Of a DNA stretch of 5,548 nt, positions 5,057-5,548 are shown piece by piece (the first letter of the stretch is position 1; every line of letters begins with the position of its first letter). Source of the DNA: Caulobacterales bacterium RIFOXYB1_FULL_67_16 (GTDB lineage Bacteria > Pseudomonadota > Alphaproteobacteria > Caulobacterales > Caulobacteraceae); NCBI GenBank assembly GCA_001796045.1, contig MGLN01000039.1:25809-31356 (forward strand). The letters run 5' to 3'. The notes below the pieces were generated by a model. It saw only the letters and a list, made by a program, of their open reading frames with translations. It was not told where the DNA came from and ran no database searches. Position numbers and translations under genes: made by a program.

Positions 5057-5548
5057 TTAGGGCGCGAGCGCCGCCTCCAACATCGTCTGCGGGATCGGCA
5101 TCAGCTTGGGTCCGTCGGTCCAGACCAGGGCGGCCTCGACCGGGCGGTCGGGATAGAGGCGTTTCAGGACGGCGACGTAGACGGCAGCCTGGAGCACATA
5201 GGCGGGATCGACCCGGTCAAGGGCGTCGGGGGCGGGGCGGTTGGTCTTGTAGTCGATCACGAGCACCCGATCGGGCGTGACCACCAGTCGGTCGATCCGG
5301 CCGTTGATCGCCACGTTCGATAGGCCGGCCGGGGGGCCGGCCAGGGCGCCGGTCAGGGCCACCTCGGCGCGGGAGCCGGGGCCGAAGACGGGGGCGAAGC
5401 GGGCGTCGTCCAGCACGGAGAAGGCGGCGGCGATCATCTCGGCGCGCTGGGCCTCGTCCAGATCGGTCTCGCGCGCCAGAAGGCGGCGGGCGGCGTCGGC
5501 GCGATCAGCGGGCGCGATCTCGGGCAGGCGCTCCAGCAGCCGGTGGAT
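5057..5548 (-). CDS. addA: AddA helicase-nuclease, C-terminal nuclease domain (5' end outside window)
   Basis: The last 163 residues of AddA are visible. AddA is the UvrD-like helicase-nuclease subunit that, with AddB, resects double-strand breaks and prepares 3' ends for RecA. The visible part is a RecB-type PD-(D/E)XK nuclease domain: the start IHRLLERLP holds the motif histidine (visible residue 2), SRAEVALTG carries a conserved Glu (62), NGRIDRLVV a metal-binding Asp (86), VLVIDYKTNRP the Asp99-x-Lys101 pair, and QAAVY (120-124) the QxxxY motif. All catalytic positions appear intact. The frame stays open to the right edge; the methionine at 5437 is internal, not the start. The TAA stop lies 4 bases from the palindromic repeat. 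The neighbouring trxA downstream matches the addB-addA-trxA order I recall for alphaproteobacteria. Confidence 0.93.
   Translation of the reverse strand: MHRLLERLPEIAPADRADAARRLLARETDLDEAQRAEMIAAAFSVLDDARFAPVFGPGSRAEVALTGALAGPPAGLSNVAINGRIDRLVVTPDRVLVIDYKTNRPAPDALDRVDPAYVLQAAVYVAVLKRLYPDRPVEAALVWTDGPKLMPIPQTMLEAALAP

Noticed and set aside
4363..5280. A 305-codon + strand open frame across trxA and the intergenic repeat
   Set aside because: It runs antisense to trxA and addA and through the terminator and the palindromic repeat; its translation shows no family features.
5057..5437. A 126-residue stand-alone nuclease gene starting at the methionine at 5437
   Set aside because: The frame continues open to the window edge with matching AddA residues (IHRLLERLP), so this methionine is internal to addA.

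Overview
The window looks like chromosomal DNA from a GC-rich alphaproteobacterium, most likely a member of Caulobacterales such as Brevundimonas or Caulobacter. The basis is the high GC content, the alphaproteobacterial style of AccD, the use of AddA for break repair, the linkage of trp, acc, fol, trx and add genes, and a promoter that fits the Caulobacter housekeeping pattern. The genus is inferred from recall and was not tested by a search.

Layout. On the + strand, positions 2-2509 hold a tight gene run: the 3' end of trpA (tryptophan synthase alpha), accD (acetyl-CoA carboxylase carboxyltransferase beta) and folC (dihydrofolate/folylpolyglutamate synthase). The gaps are 10 and 5 bases, which suggests one transcript. 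Converging on folC is a small basic protein gene on the - strand (2506-2694). Its stop codon shares a CTAG tetranucleotide with the folC stop. A 119-base divergent spacer (2695-2813) follows. It carries a LacI-family operator-like palindrome inside a likely promoter, then a strong Shine-Dalgarno sequence. These drive a secreted or periplasmic GH39 beta-xylosidase gene (2814-4403). A strong hairpin with T-rich flanks on both sides (4408-4439) probably terminates this gene and the convergent trxA. The - strand then carries trxA (thioredoxin, 4464-4796), a 260-base intergenic region with a 108-base REP-like inverted repeat element, and the 3' end of addA (5057-5548, running off the window), which encodes the nuclease domain of the AddAB helicase-nuclease.

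How the genes fit together. Most of the window is housekeeping: amino acid, fatty acid and folate synthesis, redox balance and recombination repair. The exception is the xylosidase, a catabolic gene with its own sugar-repressor type control, apparently placed between the folC and trxA-addA blocks. It would release xylose from xylo-oligosaccharides in the periplasm or outside the cell. The operator suggests induction by xylose or a related sugar through a LacI/XylR-type repressor encoded elsewhere.

I do not see an undescribed multi-gene system here. The points most worth a second look are the AccD zinc ribbon that has lost all four cysteines, the operator-controlled xylosidase set in a housekeeping neighbourhood, the palindromic repeat between addA and trxA, and the small uncharacterised protein whose stop overlaps that of folC.
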